64,000 nt of DNA, from contig NW_002060943.1 of assembly GCF_000150275.1 (NCBI RefSeq), positions 1,608,628 to 1,672,627 on the forward strand, read 5' to 3'. Made by a program: the position numbers and the translations under genes. The notes under the pieces are model-generated. The model ran no database searches. It was not told the origin of the DNA and saw only the letters and a program-made list of their open reading frames with translations. The DNA is from Trichoplax adhaerens (taxonomy: Eukaryota > Placozoa > Uniplacotomia > Trichoplacea > Trichoplacidae). This document shows, piece after piece, positions 1-15,200 of this stretch; position 1 is the stretch's first letter; each line of letters begins with the position of its first letter.

Positions 1-3000
1 CCATCGCAACACAATACACTGTCGATGCCAGACTGTCATGGCTTTGTATAGCAAGGATAATCGGAGGTTCTTTTGTTCACCGGAGACGTTTGGATGTTTA
101 GTCCTGTATACGATTTACTGGACGATATCAATGGTTTACTTTACTCATTATGATGTCGAATGTTTCTACTCCTATGGATCATTCCAACCCATACTTGTAG
201 ACTCTAGTGATGAGTTGGCGATGCCTGTGATTTATGCCTTGCAAACTGATCAATTGGAGAGACTTTCAGACAAATCCATAATGCAAGGGTCGACATCAGC
301 TGTAGTCTTACAACACCTTTTCATCAAATAAAATGAGTACTGCATTCATCATGGATAGTAGAATTCAAAAGGAGGATTTAGATTATTTTTTCCTACGTCA
401 ATTGAATTCTTTAAAAACTGTAGAGACTGATTCCGTGAAGTGTTAGCCAGTCTAATGTGAATCGTTCATAAACCAAGTCATCTCGGATAAATCGAATGCT
501 TACTAAGCAGAGTATTGTAATGTACATCACCTGCTACACGACGGTACACTCGGACACTAAATCACCATAAAGGGGGTGTAAACAAGGTGCGGTAGTCATG
601 TTGCGTGGTTGGCATTCAAAATTTTGTAAGACAAGAATTACGGTAGTGAAAGGTCTAAAATAGACATCTGCGTTGTTGACTATGTTGGAACATTCCGATT
701 AGTGGACACAATGAAATGGAATGCCTTCTTCCGCTAGCCCTTATTGCTGATGGGCTAGGAGAAATAATAATACTCTTGAGAAATACTACTGTACTATCGT
801 ATTCAATATCAACCTATCCAATTGCTGACTGTTAAGTGATCCAATTTAGTTCAACACAAATTGTACCATATACCTACTGAACGTTCATTCAAGCTGTTCA
901 ATTGTGCTATTTGTAAACACTTGAGCCTGGTGAAATTAATCAGTGACGATCAAGATTGCTTTGTAATATCTACTATTCACTTCTGATGCTGTACATCTGT
1001 CAACTATATTAGCAATGTCAACAATCAGACACGTATTCGTCCAAGTATTGACTGTGCTGCTGTGAGCGGATGATGCGATGACAGCAATCACCTTTTTATT
1101 TTTTATCAAAGTTTCACGCTTTACAGCGTATGTATAGCTGTAATATTTATATTTCACAGATTAAATTGAAGTGACCCCTTTAGTGGTGGAATTTTGCCAG
1201 TAATCTCTTACTTAGCTTTCTCAATTTGAACTGACGCATGAATTATGCTGGGAAAGAAAGATACAGCAGTGATGAGCTCCTTCATAGATACTCTTTATGT
1301 CGTCTGCTTCCCCACTATACAAGCGATTCATTGACGTAGACTGCGCATATGTTCATGCACTCTGCAGTGTTTTTTAGGAGCAAAATTAGATTGGATCTGT
1401 GATCTCCATCGGTGTTGCTAAAAATTGGAGATACTGCTCGAATTTCACTACCACTGCGTCTTACTGATGCTATAGTATCGTTACCCTTTTTATGTCATTC
1501 TGTACAACTACAATGATCAGCCAATAAATATTTAACATTTCCAGAATCCCATTGAAGCAAGATGTTCAGCGTGGTAATCATACTCGCGGGTTAATAATAA
1601 ACTAGCCGATGCGTATTCTTCGGTAAAAAGGCCGACTGATCAATTGAAAATTATCCGGGATTATTCTACCCTATCCATCAGTGCTATTTTCCGATCTAAT
1701 TAGTAATTACAATTCAATAAAACACCAATTTTGTATACTGTAGGGTGCATCGAATGTTGAAATTCTGCCAATAACTCTTAAATTGGGGATGGCGTAATAG
1801 TTTACCTAATAAATGCATCTATTATTATTATTATTTATAGCATGGATTGCCTGTTGGGGGTGTCATACGATCATTTATAATTTGAAAAGTAATTTGTAAC
1901 CGTAGCTTTCTCGATGAATTTTAATGAATGGTGTTGTGATAACTGATAACGTCCTCAGATACGAATTCTTGTATCTTTTAGTGTTTAATACCAGAAAGGT
2001 CTAATCAGAAAGTTAAATGAAATTAAATTAATTAGCCAACACCTCAATTCTATTGATACAAAAAAAGTCGTTTCTTGGTACTGTACATTTAATTAAGGAT
2101 TCTAATGCACACTTGGCCCCCACGTAATGAACGATCTTGACTGTACAGTACTGCACGTGCTGGAATCAAAATTTTTCAAAAATTACAGTCGATACATCGT
2201 TGTAGAATTTGAGTTGTGCAAATATCATTAAGACTTTCTCGCGTAAACTGGAGCGTTTTATCTCCGTACGCATTCTATTTATTTATACAGTACATATGTA
2301 TATAGCGTAACATAATAACGCGTTGTTACTCAATACTAGACGCTATTTTCCATTTTTTTGCATGGAAGTTTCATCTATTGGTCCAAGGCCATTTACATTC
2401 TTCATTATGCTGAAGATGCAGTCAATTAACGTATTTGATATGTACATACACGTGTAATGTTATTCGTGGAAAACTATAATACTACGATGGGTGCTAAAAT
2501 GCCACGTTGCATTAATAATAAATTTCCACGTTGAAGTTTTATAATTCCATGCTTTTATTAGCACTACGGTAAAATATCAATGCCTCTAGAGAGAGACAGA
2601 CCTCTCTATCTACCGTACAGTGCTTGCTGTACAGCACTGTATATGCATACAGTATTTATAACAACTTACGGTAGATAGTGATTTTTGGGCGTCAAGATCA
2701 GATATGATCCATGGACATGATATACGAGTACATGATGAATATCAGTGGAAGTTACATCGATAACGTATTGAGGGTTAAGTTGTAAAAGTGCAATATTACT
2801 ACTGTTCATGACGAATGGTCGCAAATTTTTGCTTAGTCACCATCACGTTAATTCGGAAAACGATCAATGACGGTTAGATATGCATGACCGATGATAAGCT
2901 ATGAGAACATAACGTACAGTACATCATGGTAAATAATTTATGTACGTGCAGCCTGGCTTTCCAACTTAATTGCATTTCCTACAAATCTATACTGTATGTA

Positions 3001-3557
3001 CTTTAGTAGTGTTACTGTTGTAACGCATACTATAGTTAAAATTCTGACCTCGAAGACTGAACATGCTTCCGTCTATAGTATACGCCAATAGCGATAGGGA
3101 CAGTATATTGCAATGCTTGACTAAAAAGCGGTTAAGTTTGATATTACTTTATTATCCGCAATTTATAGCACTCTGCCTCCTTAAGCCAGTTACTTCCTTA
3201 AAATGATTGCTTTGTTTACAATAGATACACAATGCTGTTTTAGATTATAGTTGCTTCAAAGTACGAGATTTAGAAGCTCGCATAGAAGACTGCCATGTTA
3301 ATAGTACAATGTCTACTTTTTATCAATAACGATAATGCTAACAGAGTTTTAGATCCTTCTGCTTTGCATCTGTTTTTATCAATCCAAATGGCAACACGTA
3401 TTGTTTAAATTACTGAATTTTGATAGCCACTTACATGATTTTATTTTTAACCAATTTTATACGCAGTTTGCCTACTCATTGCCCTTTACAATAAGATATT
3501 TATTGCTTCTATTGATTTTTTGTATTGCTTTTTTCTTTTTTTGCTTAGTTGTTACAG
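1..3557. other. No gene recognised; 5' flank or long intron of ACSL
   Basis: I found no exon that I can defend here, although the N-terminal exons of the acyl-CoA synthetase that starts at 3558 should lie upstream. The first 1.5 kb are noticeably less AT-rich than the rest and hold a 97-codon open frame at 38-331 (+) with no recognisable motif. There is a short ATT microsatellite near 1820 and several GTACAG/CTGTAC palindromes (about 2141, 2616-2641, 2913). The region may be a long intron, or it may separate a 5'-truncated gene copy from other DNA. Confidence 0.5.
2616..2641. repeat. Short imperfect palindrome of the TACAGT/ACTGTA family
   Basis: Arms TACAGTGCT and AGCACTGTA are perfect reverse complements around an 8-base loop. 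The same GTACAG/CTGTAC words recur at about 2141, 10612-10671, 10925-10945, 11043 and 15701, so this belongs to a family of short palindromic words in this genome. Function unknown. Confidence 0.45.
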
Positions 3558-6558
<3,001 letters not shown>

Positions 6559-7878
6559 AAAGAAAGCAATTTATGTGCATGCCGTTCGATGCATTAATAA
6601 GCTATAGACGACACAGTAGCACTTCCTTACTGTGTAGAAGCAGCAAATGACAATGTCATTGATATGTTTGTTACTTTATGATATGATAAGGACGTACTCA
6701 ATTACGTTTAGAAATTTCTGGCTGACCAACGAAAGAAATGCGTCAATAATGTATACGTTATTCATTCTAATATATTTATTAATTATGTTTGGGATACAAG
6801 CTTTGTTAATTATTTAATTACTAAAAATCTGTTATCCATATTGTGTAATTTCCTATTGGTATATGTAACATGTCGCTTTGTCATGGAAGATCGAATTACC
6901 TGATGTTTGAGAATTGCTTGTAGTATTGATTGATTATGTTAGGTTTCGTGGCTCATGATTTTCTGGACCGGTGTACTATTGCATAGTAGATCGCTTATTT
7001 CTGTGCTTTTGATACTAATTGTACCATACGTACCTTGCTGTTACTAGATCCTGCTAAAGCTAAATTAATAAGCTAAGAATCATTTTGCCGTTTCTGTTTG
7101 AAACATTAGTAATTAAAACTGAATGCTAGCTTTTTCCTTCACGGTATATAATTTTAACGGAATTTTACGTAGTCTGTAACTCTTTGTCAATGTAATATGC
7201 ATAGTTAAATGTTGACAGGATCGAATTCTAAGTTATCTAAACAAATAAAATTATTTAATGAATATTCTCTTTCGATCATTAAGAATAGCTACGTGAAATG
7301 AACTTGCAGTTGTTTTTCAAAACGTGCTGGGCCAGGGACAACTAAACCCTCTTGTCCCACTTAATTTTACAGGGAAATTGGAATGCTAGCGATGCAATGT
7401 AGTAGTCAGTATTGAGTGAATTTGCATCGTTTTAGGAGGTGGAGGGTTTGGTAGCCCTGACTAGACTTGCTACTTAGTAGTTTACGTTGCTGAAGCACGT
7501 GCTTCTTTCCATTTACTACTGTCTACAGCAAAGGGATGAAACATTTTGCAAAAGATAAAACAATTTATTTATGTAAATCATTACACTAACACCTATAGTC
7601 TTGAAGTACTGAAGATAAACAAAACATATACATTATGAAATAGAGGATTATTACTAATAATTCTAATTTATAATTAAGCTAACCAGAATAATCTTATACG
7701 TTGTGGCGAATTAATCAATATACAGTAATATAATGATTAATATTAGAAGACTACGCATTTATAAACAAAAGTTCGTTATCTACTGTACTGTATATGTGTA
7801 TTTTACATATATTATATACTATATAAAACAACAATTGGCAGGATGCTTTACTATAAAGCGTACGAAATAAATTTGCTA
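6559..7878. other. Convergent intergenic spacer between ACSL and WASHC3
   Basis: The 3' ends of the plus-strand ACSL gene and the minus-strand WASHC3 gene face each other here. I see only AT-rich sequence with possible polyadenylation signals: AATAAA near 7247 on the plus strand and TTTATT near 7564, which is AATAAA for the minus strand. No further exon was recognised. Confidence 0.5.
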
Positions 7879-10247
7879 TTAATCGCTGAAATTATCTGCA
7901 GAATTGTTGCCGTCGACGCTTCCAAAGTCATCTTCGTCTCGTACACCACCATCAGGGGCTGGATCATCCGGTGAAAAACTGAATGAATTTATAAAAAAAA
8001 ATAGGGAATTTATATAAGAAACTACTCAGCAGCGACTGTAATACGTTAAAGTACAATATGCTTTTTATAACTGTATACTGCATAGGTTCGTAAAAGTAAT
8101 TTGTCAATATAAAAGTACTTCAGCAAAAATAAGTATAATTTGTCATACTCTAGCATTGCAGGATCCAATCCTTCTACCGTCATTTTTAATTTGATTGCTT
8201 GATTTGGTATGCCAACACGTAACATACTGAAAAACTTTTTATACCGGGCATCATCTTTAAGTGCGATAAAGTCCCCTGCTTATATAATATAATAAATAAT
8301 ACAAATTTATACTCACACCAGTTCCAAAATAACTAATTATTAAAATTAAAGTAACTTCGTGATAGGTCAGCTTTTGCTTATGAAAGCATCAGTATTATTG
8401 ATGCATCTAAGTAATTGAACGTTATTGCATTAAAATGTAATTTCCAACTGGTATAATATACGTATTGTAAATTAAGATAGACCACCACTAACTAGGTACT
8501 CTTTCGGCAGGTGGAATTTTCGCGACTATAATGCATAGGGCAAGGAAAGGGTTAATTAGCAAAATTAATAATGGAATTGATATGGCAAAGATAGCCGTAC
8601 ATGATTATTTATTGTAGTACTAACGGCTATAAGATATACCATTATGCTATTTCCTACCTTCAGATTGTTGAATGTTATCTTGTTGTAGGCCTTCGGTAGC
8701 CTTAACAATAATGTATCGTACATCATTAATGAATGCGCATACGTATTGATCAAATATCACATGTTGCTAATACTAGCGCAGCACATCAAACTTGACTAAT
8801 GTACAATTGATATTACTTTTAAGCTGTAACACGAATTACTACAAAGATATTACCGTAGATTGCTGTTGCTGTATCGTAGATTGCTGTTGCTGTACCGTAG
8901 ATTGCTGTTGCTGTACCGTCGGTTGATCCTGAGAATCTGCAGTCACATTTTCTAAGCCTGGCACGGACGATAACTGATCATATAGATAACAGCACACCAT
9001 TATTAACATTGGAGAAAGCTTTTAATTCAATAATATTGTAAAGTTATTTTATTGTCAGTCACGCAACAATCTGGTATTTTCAGTAGATATTACTTGCACA
9101 GTTTACTACAGTAATTAAAAGTTCACATCTTTTCAATTGATGATTAAGTTAGAATGTTGCTAATACGGGTTAAGTGCCCATTTATGGTATATTCTACATC
9201 GATCATATCGAAACGTGTAACAATGAACAGATAATTTTCTATTTGTGGTAAAGCTGAATCAAAAATGGGGAAACTTGTGGCCCCACATGTACTGCAAATA
9301 TAGCATATCAACATCAGCTGTACTGATTAAACATTGCAGTACAATTGAGAATCAACCTCGCGATAACCGTATCTGAGGATTACATACTGTAACGGAATAT
9401 GTCTATATTGACTACATGACAATAGTGTAGTAAAGCCTTACATAGTTATTGAGCTAATCAATATTTATCAGTCACTTACTTTTGCTTCTAAAACTGCCAT
9501 GGCTACTTCGAGCTTTTGCAATCGCGTGGTAACTTCCTCTAACCTCTGTTAATTATGGAGATGATTTTACTGACTTGAAATTATTACGATTACGAATGGA
9601 ATATATATGCTTTGCACGTAATATTAGAAATAGGACTACATACCTCTTCATTCACAGAAGAAAAGCGATTCACAAAATTGACCGTATAAGTAATGTAATA
9701 ATTGATATAAGCCAGTAATTTTTTACTATTGATGGGTTTGATCTGCAACAGAAATGGTGAGAAAAGTAGAATAAGTTGATCAGTACTGATGTATCTATAC
9801 GGCTAATTGAATTCATTTGATATGACGATTTATACAGTCAATTAGGCATTAATGACAGTCATTTGAAGGTAGATAAAAGTTAGTTATCCTATCAAACACA
9901 TTTATAAAGCATTATTTCTCGCTTCAATTAGTAATTATTGAAATTTATCGCCAAGGGGAATTCTTCTCTTTCATCGTCTGTTCATCATCCTCGCCTCCTC
10001 TTGACGACAACAAGCTCAAGTTTCAATTTAAACTCCACCATCGATCGATGTAGTTTCCTCAAACTTCATACAGATCAATATCTAGCGGTAATAAGCTGTA
10101 TGCAAAGTCTTGACCATCACCATCATATCATCAAGGAACTTTCATTTCCTTCATTTTCAATGCAATATACCATGCCGTTAAAAAGTGAAAACTTACTTTC
10201 TGTAAATCTGTATCGGAAGCCAAGGCAGGAATTCCATCGATCTCCAT
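7879..10247 (-). CDS. WASHC3: WASH complex subunit 3 (CCDC53), seven exons
   Basis: WASHC3 is a small coiled-coil subunit of the pentameric WASH complex, which activates Arp2/3 on endosomes for retromer-linked sorting. Exons in transcription order: 10247-10197, 9742-9644, 9545-9480, 8973-8854, 8700-8658, 8275-8149 and 7978-7879, all with GT-AG borders and matching phases, total 606 bases or 201 residues (human 194). Exon 1 opens MEIDGIPALASDTDLQK. Exon 2 carries TVNFVNRFSSVNEE, exon 3 the heptad-like RLQKLEVAMAVLEAK, and exon 4 LSSVPGLENVT, all matching the N-terminal coiled coil of the family. Exon 6 encodes the conserved DDARYKKFFSMLRVGIPNQA and EGLDPAML segments. Exon 7 is the acidic tail PDDPAPDGG, ending in NFSD where human ends in SSFSD. 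Exon 4 contains a glutamine-rich 21-base tandem repeat. Start chosen as the first ATG before the conserved segment. The identification is by pattern recall, but the order and spacing of motifs leave little doubt. Confidence 0.93.
8854..8916 (-). repeat. Three 21-bp tandem repeats inside WASHC3 exon 4
   Basis: Three almost identical 21-base units (8854-8874, 8875-8895, 8896-8916) encode the heptapeptide VQQQQST or IQQQQST three times. The unit length is a multiple of three, so copy-number change keeps frame. The repeats fall in the linker between the coiled coil and the C-terminal conserved block, where family members differ in length. Confidence 0.85.
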
Positions 10248-11687
10248 GATTTGAAACTAATTTAAATGCTACCCAATCCAGATTTCAAATATTTAATGTC
10301 CACTTGTGCGGCGATGCCCAGAATTCGTTTGGCCGATGGAGGAGTTTTGACCAATGACATCACGTGATAGGCATGATCTGCCACTTAATAGTCTTGTAGT
10401 TTCTATGAACATTCAAAACCTTTTACTGATACAGTATAGGGAAAATAATGGTGAATCGGTAGCTTTACTACCGCTATAGCAGGCTAGTTTGTGACATCAT
10501 TTGTTGCAATATACCTGGAGTGAATTTAGTGATGGTACCGATTCACTAGCTCATAACTTATACATTCTCATGTAAAATTATGGCTGTCATGACCGAACAC
10601 TGTTCTATGCTACAGTGTACAGTACAGTACTGTACAGTACTGTACACTGTGTGTATTGTACTGTACTGTAGCCTAGGACCGTAGAGATGAGGCCAAAATA
10701 TGGAAGCTACTTGCTCATTAGTACGAATCTTCCGAGTTGATTTTCTTAATTAAGCATTCTACTTATTGAAAATCATGGATGATGTTATAGGACTACTTTC
10801 AAGCAGAACTCGGTAAAATAGAATAGAATTCAAGTATAATATTACTCCATTGAATGACATGATAATAACAAATAGAAGAGTCCAGTGCGAAGAACAGTCT
10901 TGGCCATCCAGTGGTCCGTAACCAGTACCAGTGTAGTGAGTGTACTGTACTGTATCATAGTCTGTATGGACTACTTGAAGCAGGCATGGACCAATCTCTC
11001 TTGGACGGACAGACCTTTAGGAGATCAAAATATCATAATATAACAGTACAGTATAGGAAATCCTCGATATGACAGTACTTTAGTATGCAGACGGTCGATT
11101 TTAAATGGACTGAGATTTTTTCTAAATTCAATAAAATATCACGTTGAATCTTATTATCTGCTAGTAAGTTCCACTTGGACACAGTTATACAAGATGGTCG
11201 GTGTTACTGAAATTGGTACCCGTGATTTAGAAAATAGACACGGAAGATCCACACTTGGTCACTCTTTTTCGTTATTGGCCGTGAACAGGTAGAGCCTTTC
11301 GTGGCTACGAAAAGTCCGTCTGTCTGGAACTGCAAGTCCATAATAGATTGTACACTGTACGGTGGTAGAGCTACCGTACAGTTAAATTGACCATCAAATG
11401 AGTTAGTCTGCTCTTTTGACTCCACTGACTTGGGACTGATCGCCTATTTTCCGTCCCTCTCTCTTTCTGTTTCCAGCCCGGACTGACAGACAGCCACAGG
11501 ATCAAAATTCCACCCAAGTTTGATTACTCGATTTCAACACCTTGCCAACACAACGCATCCCAGACTTGACCAGTTGCTATTCGCCATGATGGACAAATGC
11601 TATCGTCTTCCATCATCATTCTCTACGAGTACGGGAAGTTTGCTATCATCGAGTGATTGAATTATTAACGATTGATTATCGTTGGAG
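10248..11687. promoter_or_regulatory. Divergent spacer between WASHC3 and BORCS5
   Basis: The starts of WASHC3 (minus) and BORCS5 (plus) face away from each other across 1.44 kb, so both promoters should lie here. The stretch is less AT-rich than most of the window and holds many GTACAGTAC/GTACTGTAC words (10612-10671, near 10925-10945, 11043 and 11074). A 73-codon minus-strand open frame at 11204-11425 has no motif I recognise and is not called as a gene. No TATA box is convincing. Confidence 0.5.
10612..10650. repeat. 39-bp near-perfect palindrome ACAGTGTACAGTAC...
   Basis: The outer 14 bases on each side (ACAGTGTACAGTAC and GTACTGTACACTGT) are exact reverse complements, and the centre is itself built of AGTACTGTACAGT words. 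A further GTACTGTACTGTA follows at 10658. It lies about 365 bases upstream of the WASHC3 start and about 1 kb upstream of the BORCS5 start. Confidence 0.7.
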
Positions 11688-12251
11688 ATGGGTCAACAGA
11701 TATCAAGCGATAGCCCCAGTAGGCAAGGCAAAGGAACGAGTTATCAAGATTCGTATGCCCAAGCCAATACCATGATCACCGTCAATGACGGCTCTCCAGC
11801 AAGAATGTTAGTCAAGAAGCATATTCAAGAAGATGAAGACTTTAAAGCCTTACAAAAACTACCTAAATTTTCCCCTTTAATGAGAGGCTCTCTCAATTTA
11901 CCGGTTATGCGAGATTCTGGATTCCTTAGCAAGATGGAAAGCAAGCATGTTATCAGTTATGTTAATCGCTATGAGGAACATTTAAGATTATGTAGCCAAA
12001 TGATAACCAATGATCAAGTTATGCTAGCTAGTCGAATGAAAGAAATTGATTATTTAATGGATTTAGTGCACAATAAAGTGGCTGAAAGGCAACAAAAGTT
12101 AAATCATTTCGCAGTTTGTGCTAGGACGATCCAAACCATCGAAAGCGATATTCAAAGGATCCAAAAAAATTTAGAAGATTCCACCGCTTTAGCCGAGCAA
12201 TTTAATGACCTACTACCTGAAGGACATAAATTGGAACCTTTATCACGCTAA
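11688..12251 (+). CDS. BORCS5: BORC complex subunit 5 (myrlysin)
   Basis: BORCS5 anchors the BORC complex on the lysosome membrane through an N-terminal myristate; BORC recruits Arl8 and kinesin to move lysosomes outward. The single exon encodes 187 residues (human 196). The start at 11688 gives MGQQISSDS, with glycine 2 and serine 6 as required for N-myristoylation; the frame stays open two codons further upstream but without an ATG. Family landmarks follow: a conserved segment FKALQKLPKFSPLMRGSLN near residues 50-70, then helical coiled-coil sequence with RYEEHLRLCSQ and MKEIDYLMDLVHNKVAERQ, and the C-terminal LLPEGHKLEPLSR, which matches the LPEGERLEPFS end of the human protein. No intron is needed. 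Divergent neighbour of WASHC3, which also acts on endolysosomes. Confidence 0.92.
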   Translation: MGQQISSDSPSRQGKGTSYQDSYAQANTMITVNDGSPARMLVKKHIQEDEDFKALQKLPKFSPLMRGSLNLPVMRDSGFLSKMESKHVISYVNRYEEHLRLCSQMITNDQVMLASRMKEIDYLMDLVHNKVAERQQKLNHFAVCARTIQTIESDIQRIQKNLEDSTALAEQFNDLLPEGHKLEPLSR

Positions 12252-15200
12252 CTTGATAGAATTGCTATACGATGCATACAGTACATTACAAAGCGGTCAA
12301 TATCCCCCTAGCAATGAATTGCATCCGGATAGGACACCTTGCTGGTAGCGTAAACCATCTTAAACGAAAAGCCAAACTACTGAGCAACTGTTTATGTCGA
12401 CGAGGAAGCATCAATGATCACAACTTGTTTAAAATCGGACTCGAAGTCGCTTACAATAGCATCATCGTTGGTGCATAGATACAGTGCTAAAGGGCTGTCA
12501 GTAGCGCTTGAAAAACCACCGTACTGTACAATTATTAACTACCTATTCAAAATTCCAAACATGTCAGAAATGGAATTCAATGGGTTCAATCAAGATATTA
12601 CAATCCTTTTTAAACCATCAATGCAATGCAAAGCAATCGTGCATGGCAATAAAGTTCACGCAACAAGCACCTATTCCAGATGGAATAGAATACATGTAGT
12701 CAGAATAGTTTTATACGACTCATTGTTGAAGAACGACTTAGAAAAGAAATAGTGGAAATATTGCAATATCGTCATTCTAATGCCAATAGGATTGTTGATG
12801 CAACCTCAACGACAGCAACTATCATTGATTTGATCATGGCAATGATAATTGAATGCAAAAGCTCTTACTCTGTAGAAGTTAATAGCCATTGACTGTCATG
12901 ATATCATATATCATTCATTATCTCTACATGTAGAAATGAAATTGGATTGTTTTCCAACTGCCATGGTAGTCTTTATTGTATATAATGTATAATATACCTT
13001 GTATTTTCTTACACTGTAAATACTCAATCAGTAAGCACTCTACACAATTAGAATATTACTCTACTGCAGAAGAACGACTGCTTTGAACATTGTTTATAAT
13101 ACACCTACTAGTTACTTTTGCAGCTTCTCTATTATATAGTATACAAATAGTAACAGTAAGAAAATACGGTATTCTTCAGATTTTCAGATAGAGCTTTATA
13201 GAACATATGAAACGCGAACATTAAATTTACTGTTATAGTAATGTACTCTAAACAAAGTCATCGCGATACTATCCCACAGTGTTGGACTGGTCGTAATAAA
13301 ATTATTTTCAATCCAATCTTACCCCGGCCTTTATTTTATATATTGTTTACAGGTCTGAAATACTAACTTGTTTTCGTTCTAATCAATCCTACATGGATAC
13401 TTTTCAGGTGGCCGTATCTTCAGATTAAATCTACTTGCTCTAAGATTGAAATGAAAGTAATGTCTTTGGTCAATAAATAGTTAAAGCATGCTTCTATCTA
13501 TCCAATATTGGTTACTAATTTAGATTGTAAATTAATCATATAAAGTATCTAGCTAATTACGTAGCCACAATCATTGCCATACGTACGGCAGAGTTGGCGC
13601 TTACAACAGACATTGCTGCTAGAAATGACCCAGATACCAAAATCGCATCTATAGTCTTCAAGCTTTAAAATAACCGAAAAATGAGTTGGTAGTAAACTAG
13701 TACATATGTAATGAGCTACGTTCTCACTTTATCTCTGCTTTTCAATAATAACTGGAACTAGCATCTACCCTTAAATCTCCGTTACTTTGCTATATTACAA
13801 TGCATAAAATAGATTTGAGTCCTTTCGAATATCCATGAACCTCGCTATAAAACTGTACTTCTATATTTAATATCAATCTTTAATAAGCAATCAGTTGGGT
13901 TATTGTGTGCACTTGGACAACAATAAGTTTTAATTCATTTTTTACTATATTAGGATGAATTGCGTGTATAAAGTACCCTACTAATTTTATGATCAGTGTT
14001 AAAGCCATCAGTAAAGTATTCCCTAATAAGGGATAGATGTCGACTAGACCAATGCATTCGAGTTTCCTCATTCAAGATTTTGGATAAATACTAGCATAAT
14101 TTCCTTTTGAAAGAATATAGCGAGTATGTAAATCTTTATCCAACTAGTGGCAATCAGTAAAGCCTATGATATATTACAGACTGATGTTACATCAACAAAT
14201 CAACTGCTAGCAGTAAATTAAGTTGGTCAAGTTAATGTCTTATTTCCTCTCTATTATTATGATTAATTATGTAGCACTAATAAAAGAAATATCAAGGTTA
14301 TGCCAGATTGAATGGGAGGTCACTACATTATTATTTAATATTTCAATATTGAAATCTTCGTTGGCTGCTTAGCAAAATATTCGTTAACATATGAAAGCAG
14401 AATATTGCAGGACAATAAGATTGATAATTATACTATATTATCAAAGTTTCGTTTCCTGAGTCTATAATGCTTGATTGTTAGATGGTCGTATTTGTGGCAA
14501 AAATATTAATATAGCTATATTTATTAAATATATTAAATGATACCGATTTTATTATATTTGCGCTATTCTTGTTTGTTTGAAGATCGATACTGAATTATGG
14601 CTTAACTATTGCATCAATAGAAGAAGTTGATAGCTATACTTAAATTTATCATTACAATATTTATTATATTGCAATGAACTTTCGCTGCGTTTTGTTAGGA
14701 CTTAGATGATATATTAAAACCCATAATACATAGATATGGATGAAAATTATGTCCTTTACAGTATCTGGAAATCTTTGCATAAATTTGATTTCGTAACTAG
14801 TGCTAACGAAAAGACTGCAAAGAAGTTCATTAAAATAAATATGTTAAAATTTGTTCTTGATATACCTTAGACTTACCAGCAATAGCTAAATGCTGTTTCA
14901 TGATTAGTCATGAATCACTGCATAAGTAATTTTCAATAAGTTTAGACCTATACGGTTAGCCAAATTTAGATAATTAAATCTAATTGAAATCTTATCTAAT
15001 CTGTCTGCAAATTTTTATTAATAATTTTCTTTTATTATACTTGTATTACGGACAAGCATTTTATTTTAAAAATGCAGCACAGACGTTGGTCAATTTAAAA
15101 TGATAAAATTATTCGATAGCAGAGTCCTTTATGATTAGTGTATTTATAATTTTGACTGCACTGTCATAAATATAATCTAATTATACTAGACATGCTTATT

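Noticed and set aside
38-331. 97-codon plus-strand frame at the window start
   Set aside because: No motif, no splice context and no homology recognised; the surrounding DNA is simply less AT-rich, which lengthens chance frames.
3401-3557. Hydrophobic N-terminal extension of the ACSL open frame resembling a membrane anchor
   Set aside because: It is the T-rich polypyrimidine tract of an intron ending in GTTACAG; the family sequence starts only after the acceptor.
9938-10249. 103-codon plus-strand frame
   Set aside because: It is antisense to WASHC3 exon 1 and its first intron; His/Ser-rich low complexity, no support.
12272-12752. Three overlapping plus-strand frames after BORCS5
   Set aside because: They overlap in different frames, show no motif and fit a 3' UTR.
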